Part shown: piece by piece, positions 21,301-31,117 of the stretch | Position numbering within the stretch: the stretch's first letter is position 1 | Layout: each line of letters opens with the position of its first letter | Translations under genes and position numbers: made by a program | From: Teratosphaeria epicoccoides | Taxonomy: Eukaryota > Ascomycota > Dothideomycetes > Mycosphaerellales > Teratosphaeriaceae | Direction: 5' to 3' | Assembly: GCA_021401465.1 (NCBI GenBank) | Contig: JADDMT010000226.1 | Span: forward strand, 1 to 31,142 | DNA length: 31,142 nucleotides | Notes under the pieces: generated by a model | Told to the model about the DNA's origin: nothing | The model's database searches: none | The model's input: the letters and a program-made list of their open reading frames with translations, nothing else

Positions 21301-22245
21301 ACATTCTTTAAGATTAAGGACCTAGGTAAGGCAACATATCTACTAAATTTTAGAGTAGTTAGAGACTAAAAAGCAGGCACCTTGTAGTTAGATTAGACAT
21401 ACTATGTTCACAAAGTTCTAGAAAAGCTCATAATAACTAAGAAGAGCACTACACTAACTAAATTGCTAATAGACAGCTATGATGTAATTAGACTATTAGG
21501 GCCTCACAATGTCAGAGTAAATTGTAAGGAGTACTAGGAGGGTAATAGGAGATAGAAGTATGCAGGCATTCTAACCTAACTAGATATCGCGTTTGCGCTT
21601 AAAAGATTAAGCTAGTATATGTTAGACCTAGCTTAGCATTACTAGTAAGCCCTAAAGAAGCTAGGAAGATACATGCACTCGACAAAGGACCTTAGGATTA
21701 TCTATATAGCAAAGGGACAGAGAACACTAGAAGGATACTCTAACTCTAGCTACGTAATAGACAAGATAGATTGTATATTAGTCCTAGGCAATGTCTACCT
21801 ACTAGTAGGAGGTCTAATATCTTAGGCGAGTAAGAAGCAGAAGTTAGTAGCTAGATCTATAATAGAAGCAGGATACATAGTAATAGTAAGATGTACGAAG
21901 TAGTCATAGTTCCTATGTCAGATTCTCTGAGATATGAAGATAGAGTAATACATTAGTTAGAGCCTGCTTATTAAGGAGGAGATAAAGTTTACAATTAGGT
22001 CACCTATAGTATAGCTACAAGGAGACAACTAAGCGGTAATTACCCTTGCTAGGGATGCTTATACAAGCGAGAGGTTAAAGCATATTAACGTGGCCTACTA
22101 TTACTAACGTAATCTGTACAAGAAGGGAATCATATCTATTAGCTATGTTAAGACCTCTAACATAGTTGCTAATAGTCTAACAAAGCTGAAGCTAGGAACC
22201 TAGTTTAACAAAGTAGTAGAGTAGCTTTAGCTAAGGAAGTAGCTT
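18324..22245 (+). pseudogene. pol: Element E gag end and pol: protease, integrase, RT, RNase H (copia order)
   Basis: It continues the frame of 10278-11313. The gag zinc knuckle (18332-18376) keeps only its last Cys; the other two Cys and the His are Tyr. A Lys-rich segment follows. The protease active site at 18758-18766 reads NSS where DSG is expected. Integrase follows (HHCC region about 19200-19330 with His-to-Tyr changes, core about 19380-19790 with DIYSP and a TNNALE motif whose Asp is now Asn). A charged linker includes the open piece 20294-20557. A one-base frame change occurs near 20775. RT then runs from KWVFDV (about 20793) to YVND at 21232-21243, where YVDD is expected. RNase H ends near 22190 (HINVAYYY near 22081). 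The exact 3' end is uncertain because every nearby stop could be mutated Gln or Trp. Confidence 0.88.
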
Positions 22246-22700
22246 CTTATTTCTTATTATACATACATCTGCTATTAGATAGTAGTACTACGAATACACT
22301 AGATAACCTACTACCTTAGGAATCTCATTTGACAACTAAAATCTCCGCTAGTTACATTACCTGCAGCCTGTACTAGGACTACGAGAACTACTACTACTAC
22401 GCTAGGATTAAGAGCTCTGACTACTACGCTAAGGCTAAGAACTCTGACTACCTCTGTAAGGCTAAGAGCTCTAACTACTAGGCTGCGAGCTTGTGAGGGC
22501 TAGATTCCCGCTACCTTGAGGCCTACTACTATGACAATACAAGCTTAATTTAGAGATGTCCGACTAGTTAGAGGTACCTAGATAGAACTAACTAGAGTTA
22601 CAGACCTCTAACAGATTAGTAAGCGTAACCTGACAATAATCCTATAAATCGTTATATGTAGTAGCGCGCTCTTAACGATTAGCCTTAGCAATCCTATATA
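22246..22700. other. Post-pol region of element E with a 27-bp tandem repeat
   Basis: Three 27-bp units run at 22395-22421, 22422-22448 and 22449-22475, with a partial fourth after them. Read on the plus strand they would give a nine-residue repeat of the type YYAKAKSSD. I cannot decide whether the stretch is coding on either strand. Confidence 0.5.
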
Positions 22701-23950
22701 ATAGATCGATGCGACTAAACTAAGGAGGAGGAGCTTAAAGAGCTAAAGGCAGCTATAGCCTAGGCCTCTACATAGTAGCTAGGGGGCTTAGACCTACAGA
22801 ATGCAAACTCTGACGCGCTAGATATAGACTCTGACTCTAACGTAGAGTAGTATAGCTAGCAGCATACTAACTAATCCTAGGAAAGTTTAGCTTAAGCTTA
22901 GTAGACAGCTAAGCAGGAGATAGCATTCTAATGTTACTAGAGCGCTAGTCGCAAATACTACTAACACGATAGTTACCTAGGCTCCTATAAGTAGTTAGGC
23001 TCATGCTAATCATATAGGTGTTAGTAGACTAACGCCTAGTTAGAGGAGCAAAGGGGCTTAGAGACAAAGTTGCTATTCGCTCCTAAATCTTAGTAATTAG
23101 ACGACTAATAATGTTAGAGGATGCTATACTCTAATGACTAGACGTAAGGCTCTAAATAAGGCTCATATTCTAGAGCATCGTATTTATAACAGGTTAGGTC
23201 TAATGCGACCGCTATAGTGTAGTAGGCTCCTTACTTAATAGCAACTTATCTTTAACAATTAGTAGGATAGGAGTGCAAGTGTAGCGAGGAGGCAGATAAT
23301 GCCTACCCCGGACTTCCCCTGCTAATAATACTCTGCCTAGCGCGAGCTTCTTCTGCCTAACGAAGATAGACAAGAGTCCTACGAGTAATGAGATCCTCTA
23401 GGTCATACTCTAACTTAGTACTAAGCGCTAGGGGAGGCCTAGTACGCTAGAGACTCTCTCTAATCCACTTGATAAAGAAGCCTTCTACGTTACAATTAGT
23501 AACTAGATTAGTCAGATCATTGATACAAAGGAGTAGGTCATAATACACATGCTCGTCATACTAATCTTAGTAACGTAGCTCTTAATTACGCTGCCTCTTA
23601 ATGTCGCTCTGACTAGGCAAACGAGGCGTATTCTAGATAGGCGGAAGTGCTAGAGGTAGTAGATTAGAACGTAGCCTAAGGCTCTTCCTACTAGGCGGCA
23701 AAGCACTCTGATTAACTAGATTGTTACCTAGCTTGTCTGACCTAGTATATAGTAAACAGTACCTCTTCTAATTCTTCCTAAAGCAATTAGTACACAAGCC
23801 TTTAAGATGAGGATTACTCGGATTAGTAGCGTATACGCTATATAGCTTACTATAGTATCCGCTAGGCCTAATTCTACACTAATGTTAGTATACGCGCCGA
23901 TTAGAGCTTGCTATAGCAAAGCTAGTAGCGGTTAGCGTAGTACTATTTAG
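22700..23950 (-). pseudogene. Possible antisense ORF in the 3' region of element E
   Basis: On the minus strand one frame runs from about 23950 to 22700 with stops that are TAG or TAA, not TGA, in the part I read closely (23950-23080). It includes a C-x2-C pair (codons within 23794-23783), a further Cys nearby, a segment with FIKWIRESL and a Glu/Asp/Arg-rich helical segment (about 23450-23330). The opposite strand of the same region reads as less protein-like. It faces pol tail-to-tail, as the antisense ORFs of A, D and F do. Family not recognised. Both strands stay readable once stops are ignored, so the call is tentative. Confidence 0.4.
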
Positions 23951-23965
23951 AGTGTTCAAGTTGTA

Positions 23966-24560
23966 ATGCGTAGGACCTAGGTCGTTTGTGAAGGTAGTAC
24001 TCTAATTAGAGACATAGTACTATGTTAGTTTGTTCTTAAACAAAGATAGTACCTCGTTAAAGCGGCTAAAGTTATAAGCTTTACAAAGGAAGCAAATATA
24101 CGCCTAGAGCTTACTAAGATTAAGAGTCAGATGCCTTAAGTTGTTAGAGCTACTAAAACTTAGTTATAGTTAGAGAAGCTAACTATACTAGATAACCTAC
24201 TAGAGCTCGATAATCTATATAGGCTTTACGTTAAACAAAGTACTATCTAGTAGGATTAGTAGCATACCTCTCTGTAGAGCCATGTTAATATGTTAATGAA
24301 GCTGTAGTTAGTAATTAATAATAAGAAAGAGAAGGATAATTAAGAAGGGAAGGACGACTTTATACAAAGTTAGACTTGCCTATAAAAGCAGAGTAAACAC
24401 ATGAATTCGCAAACATGTAAAGTAAGAATACTGTAGCGTATTATTCTCTTTTACAAGAGCATTAATCTAGTAGTACAAGCATGCTACGACAAACATCTTC
24501 GCTAGTTAGACAAACAATAGATTAGAAGATAGTAGGAGTACGCTAAGTATACTAGTATGT
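23966..24560 (+). pseudogene. Possible Lys/Gln-rich coiled-coil ORF before the 3' LTR of E
   Basis: A plus-strand frame starting at or before ATG 23966 encodes a Lys-, Gln- and Leu-rich sequence with heptad-like stretches (for example KEANIRLELTKIK near 24090 and KEKDN near 24330). Its stops are TAG, TAA or TGA at plausible Gln or Trp positions. It would be divergent from the minus-strand ORF at 23950-22700. It could instead be part of a small unrelated insertion. No family recognised. Confidence 0.35.
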
Positions 24561-24573
24561 GTCTAAGTAGGAG

Positions 24574-24833
24574 TGTTAAAATGAGATAGGTAGTTACATA
24601 CTAGCCGCATTAAGTTAGTAGGAGTCAGAGTTAGGCAGGACCCTGACTCTAACCTCTCTGACTCAGGTTAGGGGTTAAGGGATATATGATGCTAGCTAGG
24701 AAGAGAAGAATTTTTGTCCCTTCTCTTCTATCTATTACGTTCGTTAATATACTTAATACCTGACATAGTACATTCATTCTGTAGCTACTTCCTATACGTA
24801 AATCTATTACCTATGTGTGACATTAATTTAACA
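24574..24833 (+). repeat. 3' LTR of element E (260 bp)
   Basis: It starts TGTTAAA and ends TTTAACA, a perfect 7-bp inverted terminal repeat. It is the partner of 9691-9950. Confidence 0.92.
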
Positions 24834-24838
24834 GGTAT
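24834..24838. repeat. Target-site duplication of element E, right copy
   Basis: GGTAT, paired with AGTGC at 9686-9690 through three transitions. Confidence 0.65.
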
Positions 24839-25860
24839 GCTAGTTAAGCCGAATGGCATTACTATATACTTAAAGTATCTGTACCGCGTTTAGAACGTAG
24901 TATTCTACTATCGCCCTTTCAGATTAGTATCTAGTAGTAGGCATCCTTCAAGTCAATAGACAAGAAGATAGTAGCGTGACTAAGGCAGTCAAGCGTCTCG
25001 CTAATAAGTAGTAGGAGGTAGCGGTTCTTTTGCGTTACCGCATTAAGGCCCCTATAATTAACGTATAGGCGGAGCGTGTTATCCTTCTTTAGGACAAACA
25101 TTACTAGCGCTCTTGCCTCGCTATCGCTTTGTCGGATCCACGCGTCCTTTTGCGCCTTGTAGAGATAGTCCCGAAGTTCTTTAAGCTAGGATTCCGACAT
25201 AGGATACAGAGGTTAATACGGAGGATTATAACCTTCCTTAAGGTTAATTACATGCTCCGTGTCTAGGGCCTAGGCATAGGCTACAGCCTCTACTTCGAAA
25301 ATATTGGCGTACTCCTCTAACTTAGGCAGGAGGGTAACATCTTCCTTGATGTTCTATATGCGGACTATATACACATATTAGACCTTCTTTATGTCCTTGT
25401 AGAAACTATGCGCGTTACGCATTCTTACTACAGGAACTTCGCCTTTAGAGCTAAAGAACTAATTGTTAGTAGCTCTATTAATAACAACTCCCTACTTGTG
25501 GCGCTAAGGGCGGCCTAGTAGGAGCTCCTTATTAGGAACGTCTTTAGCGTAGAAGACTTCGTTAGTCTCATAATCTTCTCCTAAAGAGTCCGCAAGTTAG
25601 AGGCGCACATTATACGCGCCTTAAGCTACTACGCCTTTACCCTAAAAGGACTTCATAGTAGGCAGTAGGGCTCCTAGGATTAGCTTTAAACCGAGCTATA
25701 CAATTACTCGCTAGGTATCACATTAACCTCCGCAAGGTCGTCTAACATATAATCTACTAGCTTAAGCAAGCTATTAACTTAGACCGCACTAGATAGGCGC
25801 TAGGTAGGCCACAAGTCTATACTATTAGTAACAGACAGCTTAGATACCTGTAGTAGCTAT
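24839..25860 (-). pseudogene. pol: Element D pol, 5' part: protease region and RT fingers
   Basis: On the minus strand this part ends at the E insertion inside the RT segment VMPFGLT (rc of about 24862-24842). Upstream lie the RT motif LYVNYRGLN, where Asp is expected for the first Asn, and the PPYQPLYPMSE region near 25215 that usually precedes RT. Between about 25860 and 25350 lies a protease-like region, but I could not place the DSG triad. Removing E and one 5-bp target copy brings this part into the same frame as 9690-6970. Confidence 0.83.
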
Positions 25861-25899
25861 TCGGCTTGCTCGGGCTTATCCTTCTTTTACTTTCCCTCT

Positions 25900-26560
25900 A
25901 GGGAGGGTCTCGGACACCTTACTTACTCTCTTCATATTACTTCGTTTAGGATAGCGAGCTACCTAGTAGTCTATTACTCTACAGATATAGTAGCTACCTA
26001 GAGGCTTCTTACTACTATCCTTAGGCTCGGAAGGTTTGCTCCTCTAGATTAAACTACCGCGTTCGATATAACCCTTAGGGCGCTTATAATAGCGGCCCTT
26101 TAGTAGGTCTTTAGTGCTTAAATGCTTATTGTCCTTGCCGCCTAATTGTCTATTTTGCTTTAAGGCAATCTCTATACATGTCGTAAGGGACACGAGGTCT
26201 TACTAAGTTATTAGAAGTTCATAAAAAGTCATTATTATGTTCTGAAGATCGTTATTAAGCTTAACAAGTAGGTGCCGTACGTGTTACGTCTTAGTATAGG
26301 GTAGTATCTGTCCCTCGAGCGTAGCAAGATAGGTAGCGAAGCTAGAAGTAGTTTGTCCTTTCTCCTACTTAGCCTTCTTATACTCGACAGACATAGTAAG
26401 GGCATAGTTACCTAGATCCTTGACCTAGTCGACACAGAACTAGCGAAAGTCTGCCTGTGTATACATTCTGTCATAGACTCGCATAAGGTTATACTAATAG
26501 ATCCCCTATATAGGGACTATAGCTAACCCTGACTATTAACCTAGCCCTTGTAGCTATAAT
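25900..26560 (-). pseudogene. gag: Element D gag with mutated zinc knuckle
   Basis: On the minus strand a capsid-like segment (motif ADFRQFCVDQVKDLG near 26440) is followed by a Lys/Gln-rich region and a CCHC knuckle at 25992-25951. Three of the four ligands are Tyr, as in E and F. The N terminus is unclear beyond about 26560, where the sequence on the plus strand begins to look coding instead. Confidence 0.78.
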
Positions 26561-26599
26561 TGTTAACTAGGTTGCAAACTACATTACAAACTAGAGCTA

Positions 26600-26878
26600 A
26601 AGCCGCACCCCTTCTAGTAGCGATAGTAGCGATTACGACAAAGACGTCGCTATAAGTAGTACTAACAAACTAGCGGATGAAGAAATCTAGCGAGATTTCA
26701 TACTAGGAACCTACAAAGATACTATACTAGCAAACCTAGACTCTCCGCATGTACCTGCAAATGTAGTGCCTAAATTCGAGGTATAGTAGGCTAACTAGAA
26801 GGTAGTCGTAACGTATGTAACCTGAAGCTGTTTAAGGGAGACACCTTAAAAGAGGCTCGAACTTTCTTATAGGCATGT
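26600..26878 (+). other. Unassigned coding-like fragment left of element B
   Basis: A plus-strand frame reads as a Ser/Asp-rich stretch followed by a mixed, protein-like segment (ADEEI near 26676, FILGTYKDTILANLDSP near 26697) with few stops, running to the edge of B's LTR. It may be D's 5' leader read by chance, a fragment of a different element, or a piece of a host gene. I do not recognise it. Confidence 0.3.
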
Positions 26879-27319
26879 TGTTATAAGTGTTAGGAGTGCT
26901 ATAAGTCACAGGATCGTAAGGGTCCTAAGGACTATAAGTTATAAGCATAGTCATAGGAGAAAGGATCTGTTACGTGAGGACAGATCCCCGGATCTGTAGG
27001 GTTAGTCTACAGATCTATAGGCCTATAGGGGAGAAGGGATCTGTTATAGGATAATAGACCCTTAGATCTGTAGGGTTAGTCTATAGATCTACAGACACGG
27101 ATCTGTTAGGTCTGTCGACAGATCTAACAGAGCTACTCTGTCTCTCTAGTATATAGGGATAGCTTCAGGATAGGTAGTTAGGAGCTTCGTGCTTAATTTA
27201 ATTCCCTTTCCCTAGGGGATAGTTAGTTACAAGGACAATTGCTATTGTCAATATTCTTCATAGCCCTACGAGTCTAATACCTAGTTACCTTCCTACTATT
27301 AGCACCTACCCTTATGACA
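26879..27319 (+). repeat. 5' LTR of element B (441 bp)
   Basis: It starts TGTTATAAG (TGTCATAAG with one transition) and ends CTTATGACA. It is collinear with the A LTR over 441 bp, including the palindrome TCTGTCGACAGA at 27111-27122. The primer-binding position begins at 27320 (TTTTAAGCACTAC), tRNA not assigned. Confidence 0.92.
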
Positions 27320-27378
27320 TTTTAAGCACTACTTCTAAGGAAGCATCAGGGGACTTGTCAAGCGCTTAACATACGCCT

Positions 27379-29250
27379 ATGTTAAGTAGTCCTTTAGCTG
27401 TTAGTTTAACTTCTAGCGACAGTTAACTAACACTATAAGAACAAGTTGCCGCTATACCTCAAATTACGTAGTAGCTCGAATCTATTTACCTTAGCGAGAT
27501 AGCTCTAGCATCCGTCGCAGGTTCAACTACCGGGAATAGACATAGTAACAACGGCTTTAAGATAGGAAGCCCTACAGAGTTCATAGGATAACAATCTTAG
27601 GTTAAGATGTTTATCCTATAATGCTAGTTAGCATTTAACGTAGATATAGAATAGTTTACGACACATTATAAGCGAATGATGTATATTGTCTCTTACCTAA
27701 AGGGACTAGCGTTCGAGTTTATCTAGCCCTATCTGACAGATTATCTAGATCATGTTAGTAACGTCAAAGCTAGGAAGACGACAACCAGGGAGATTCTTAA
27801 CTTAGACAAGTCTTTGTTTAAGGCGTTACGCGAAGCTTTTAGGCTCGGTAATAAGCAACAAGAGGCTAAGAGAGCTCTCCTAGGAATCTAGTAGAAGGGT
27901 TCCGCTATTAAGTACTACGCGGACTTTTAGACCCTCTCTGCTTAAGTCGACTAGAATGATAATGCTTTAGCCGCTTAGTTCTACTAGGGACTAAAGGAGA
28001 TAGTTAAAGACAAAATTGCCTGAGGAGATCGGCTAACGACATTCAAGGAAATGAGCGATCTTGCGATTAGAATCGATAATCGCATCTAGGAATAACAGCA
28101 AGAACGACAACATAGAAATCGTAAGCTAGCACAGGCTAACTATAAGGTCTAACGATTAGCACTAAAATGGCGAAGCGATTACTATAGTCTCTAACCTATA
28201 GAGTTAGATGCGACTAAGGGGCGTCTAAGGAATAGACCCTAAGGAAAGCCGCAGAAGGGCTCTCCTCCCTAGAATGGTCTGAAGAAGCTATTCGACAAGA
28301 GTAATCTCGAGTGCCACAACTGTAGAAAGAAAGGGCACTTTGCCCGCGAATGTTTTGCTAAGAAGCAACGACAAGAGCCGCCTAGGACAGAGCAGGCTCG
28401 CGCGACAACGACGATACCTAAGCAAAAGGCCGCCGCTACTCGAGAACCGGACTATGCCGCACTTACTTAGACTACATGCTATGACGACGATTGTCGAATT
28501 TACATGAGTAATAAAGATGGTTCTAGATAGTACCCTAGCCGAAACAAGGCATAGTCAATCTGTGCGCTAAGGGGTATACCTTCTAGTGTAACAGTCCTAA
28601 GGTAACAGGAGCTAGAAGAAGAAGAAGAAGGTTCGGACAACAACTACGAGATTATCGAAGCCGTCATTCCTGATTCTGAGGAAGACGAGAGCATAGAGTA
28701 ATAGGCCATGCCGCCGCATGACATCGGGCTCGATATTATCCGAATTATACAGAACTACTAGGCTTAAGCTTGCCCATGGATTAATAGAGTATAACACGTT
28801 GACTAGCTTTAGTATGACGAACTAGCCGACCGTATGCGACGACACCTGAGGAGACTACTAGTCGTAGCTTAACCTCACGCGCATCAGAAAGTTGTCCAAG
28901 AAATTGTACCATTCAGGGTAGAGTTTACGCCCTAGGGAGGCTACCTAACCTATGAAGGTATTTAGATTTCACGAGCGCTACGACTCCGAGTCTACTACTT
29001 AAAGATAGAGTACGCAAGAAACGCGCAGGAACAGCGAGGCCAAGGACGAAAACGATCTCTTAGGCTAGAGAACGGTAACGCTTAGAGAAGAAGCTAAGAC
29101 TATATGATCCCTGAACTAGTCCGTGAAGACAGTTATTCGAGAAACGACGAGGTCCGCTAGAATTAGACCTACAGACAGACTAGACAGGGCTACAACGATG
29201 TGCCGCGATTAGCGCCAGATATGCGAACAACCTTAGAGTATAGGTACATA
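27379..29250 (+). pseudogene. gag: Element B gag
   Basis: The ATG at 27379 opens a frame that runs without a net indel through a capsid-like region (about 27580-28080, segment QLAFNVDIE near 27624) to an intact CCHC knuckle at 28312-28353 (CHNCRKKGHFAREC). A Glu-rich segment (from 28612) and a long charged tail follow. Stops inside the frame are TAG, TAA and TGA at Gln or Trp positions. The pol frame is shifted by -1 relative to gag (compare 28312 with 29280). A programmed -1 frameshift or an indel would both explain this, and I found no convincing slippery site. Confidence 0.87.
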
Positions 29251-30627
29251 TCGACGAAACGCTAGCTAGGGCCTTAATAGATTCAGGATGTACTAGAATC
29301 TTCATGACGCCCAAGTTTGCCAGGACAGCTAGGATAAAGCTATAGGCAAAGACAGATGCTTTCTCGCTACAAGCGATTAATAGAAAGCCGGTTACATACA
29401 AATAAGGATTAGTTAACGAAGAGACTAAGATGATGCCTCTGCGGATAGAACGCTACTAAGAGATGCTCTAGTTCGACATCACAGAGTTACTAGGCTCGGA
29501 TGTAGTACTAGGGTTACTATAGCTAAGAAACGCTAACTCCTATATCGACTAGAAGAATGAGAGGATCTAGTTCCTAGAACTCTTAAGATCGATACCTCTA
29601 CCTATAGTACACGACGTACTAGGTAAGATCGAAATATGTGCTATGACTTTAAGCGAGATAGTAGCCGCTATTAAGGATCCAGAACAGGAAGTGCATATCC
29701 TATAGGTCAAAGCAACGCAATCGGAAGTCAAGGTCGAATTCATAGTTCCCGATAAGTATAAAGAGTTCGCTACTCTTTTCGAGGAAGAACCCGACTAAGA
29801 AGCTCTGCTAGAACACTAGGAGTAGGACTACGGGATACCCTTACTCCCTAGCAAGACACTAACGAAGCAATTAGTTCGCCTGTTATTAGTAGCGAAACTA
29901 GAGATTCTCCGGAAATACCTTGAAGATAACCTCCGGAAAGGCTTTATCCGCGAGTTGTAGTCCCCGGCCGGATATCTAATCCTGTTTGTGCCTAAGGGGG
30001 AAGATAACTAGCAACTCTACGTAGATTATCGTAGATTAAATGACATCACGATAAAGAATAGTTATCCGCTTCCTTTGCTCTCGGAATTGCAGGACCGCCT
30101 ACAAGGAGTAATGTAGTTCTTGAAGTTCGACATACCTAGAGTGTATAACCGAATTCAAATTAAGGAAAGCGAAGAATAGAAGACTACGTTCTAAACTAGG
30201 TTCGGATACTACGAGTACATAGTCATGCTATTTAGTTTAACAAATGCCCTGGCTACATAGCAGGCATTTATTAATAACATGCTACGAGAGTACCTTGACG
30301 TCTTTGTAGTTATATACCTAGACAACATCCTTGTCTACTCACAGATAATCGAGAAACAAAGGACTTACGTACATAAGGTACTTTAGAAACTCTAGGATTA
30401 CCGGTTAAAGGTTAAGCCTTAGAAGAGCGAGTTTCACAAGCAGGAAGTATAATTCCTTAGCTACGTAGTAGCATAGAATAGAATCAAGATAGACACTAAA
30501 AAAGTCTAAGTTATAAAAGAGTAGCCTATACTAACTAATGTTAAGGAAGTATAGTCCTTCCTTAGGTTCGCTAACTTCTACTGAAGATCTGTGGCAAACT
30601 ATTCGAAGATTACGGCACTACTTACAA
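29190..30627 (+). pseudogene. pol: Element B pol, truncated: protease and start of RT
   Basis: The protease triad DSG is intact at 29280-29288 within an ALIDSGCT context. The frame continues to the RT, whose YxDD box at 30315-30326 reads YLDN, lacking the second catalytic Asp. The reading frame is conserved up to the insertion of C at 30627, where the A copy shows how it would have continued. All disruptions seen are point changes to stop codons. Confidence 0.9.
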
Positions 30628-31117
30628 TGTCATAAGGGTAGGTGCCGATAGCAGGAAGGTGACTAGGTGTTAGACTCGGGAGCTGTAAAGAATATCGACA
30701 ATAGCAGTTAACCTTGTAACTGACTCTCCTCTAAGCAAGAGAGGATTGAATTGAGATTAAGCACGAAGCTCCTAACTGCCTGTCCTAAAGCTATCCCTAT
30801 ATACTAGAGAGCGACAGAGCAGCTCTGTTAGATCTGTCGACAGACCTGACAGATCCGTGTCTGTAGATCTGTGGACTAACCCCATAGATCTAAGGGTCTG
30901 TCATCACATGACAGATCCCTTCTTCCTTGTAAGCCTATGGATCTGTAGACTAACCCTACAGATCCGGGGATCTGTCCTCACGTGACAGATCCTTTCTTCT
31001 ATGACTATGCCTATGACTTATAGTACTCCCATGACGGTACTATGACTCATAGCACTTAGGACCTACATGATCCTGTATCCTACAGTACTCCGGACAGTAC
31101 TCCTGACACTCATGACA
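30628..31117 (-). repeat. 3' LTR of element C (490 bp)
   Basis: On the plus strand it starts TGTCATAAG and ends CATGACA. It is about 49 bases longer than the A and B LTRs. The extra length lies near its 5' end (right side), where GGAGTACTGT-like units are repeated (about 31085-31105). The AGATCTGT/ACAGATCY cluster is present at about 30830-30990. Confidence 0.9.

Larger units (their letters stand above)
9691..24833 (+). mobile_element. Element E: Ty1/copia retrotransposon inserted in D, hosting F
   Basis: Two 260-bp LTRs flank a 14.6-kb interior, of which 7,005 bases plus a duplicated target are the later element F. Without F, E is about 8.1 kb, long for a copia element. The domain order gag, protease, integrase, RT, RNase H is that of Pseudoviridae. 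About 2.3 kb between pol and the 3' LTR is extra. The insertion point is inside D's RT, in the segment just after the VMPFGLT motif. Confidence 0.92.
4402..26878 (-). mobile_element. Element D: minus-strand Ty3/gypsy chromovirus, split by element E
   Basis: Reading on the minus strand, gag lies at about 26560-25900 and the first part of pol at about 25860-24839. Then comes the inserted element E, and then the rest of pol (9690-6970). An antisense ORF (5411-6983, plus) and probably a 3' LTR remnant (4402-4604) follow. When E and one 5-bp target copy are removed, the pol frame continues exactly. The 5' LTR is not in the window. Element B begins at 26879, so the rest of D may lie right of B. The left end abuts the LTR of A, which may likewise have inserted into D's LTR. 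Confidence 0.82.
26879..30627 (+). mobile_element. Element B: 3'-truncated Ty3/gypsy chromovirus, same family as A
   Basis: 5' LTR, gag and the first part of pol are present. Pol is cut by the LTR of C at 30627/30628. Bases 29604-30624 align to 206-1226 of element A with a constant offset of 29398, so without a net indel. B is the better preserved copy: its gag zinc knuckle and protease triad are intact. Confidence 0.93.

Noticed and set aside
9691..24833. A giant 15-kb copia element
   Set aside because: Half of its length is the separately bounded element F with its own LTRs and AAAGG duplication.
4402..26878. A defence island, biosynthetic cluster or CRISPR array
   Set aside because: All recognisable domains are retrotransposon gag-pol domains or element-borne ORFs, and repeats are LTRs or short tandem units without spacer structure.
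28612..28797. Minus-strand ORF ending in a Phe run
   Set aside because: The Phe run is the complement of GAA repeats coding a Glu-rich part of B gag in the verified frame.
29180..29401. Minus-strand open stretch of 73 codons
   Set aside because: It lies opposite B's intact protease motif DSG (29280-29288).
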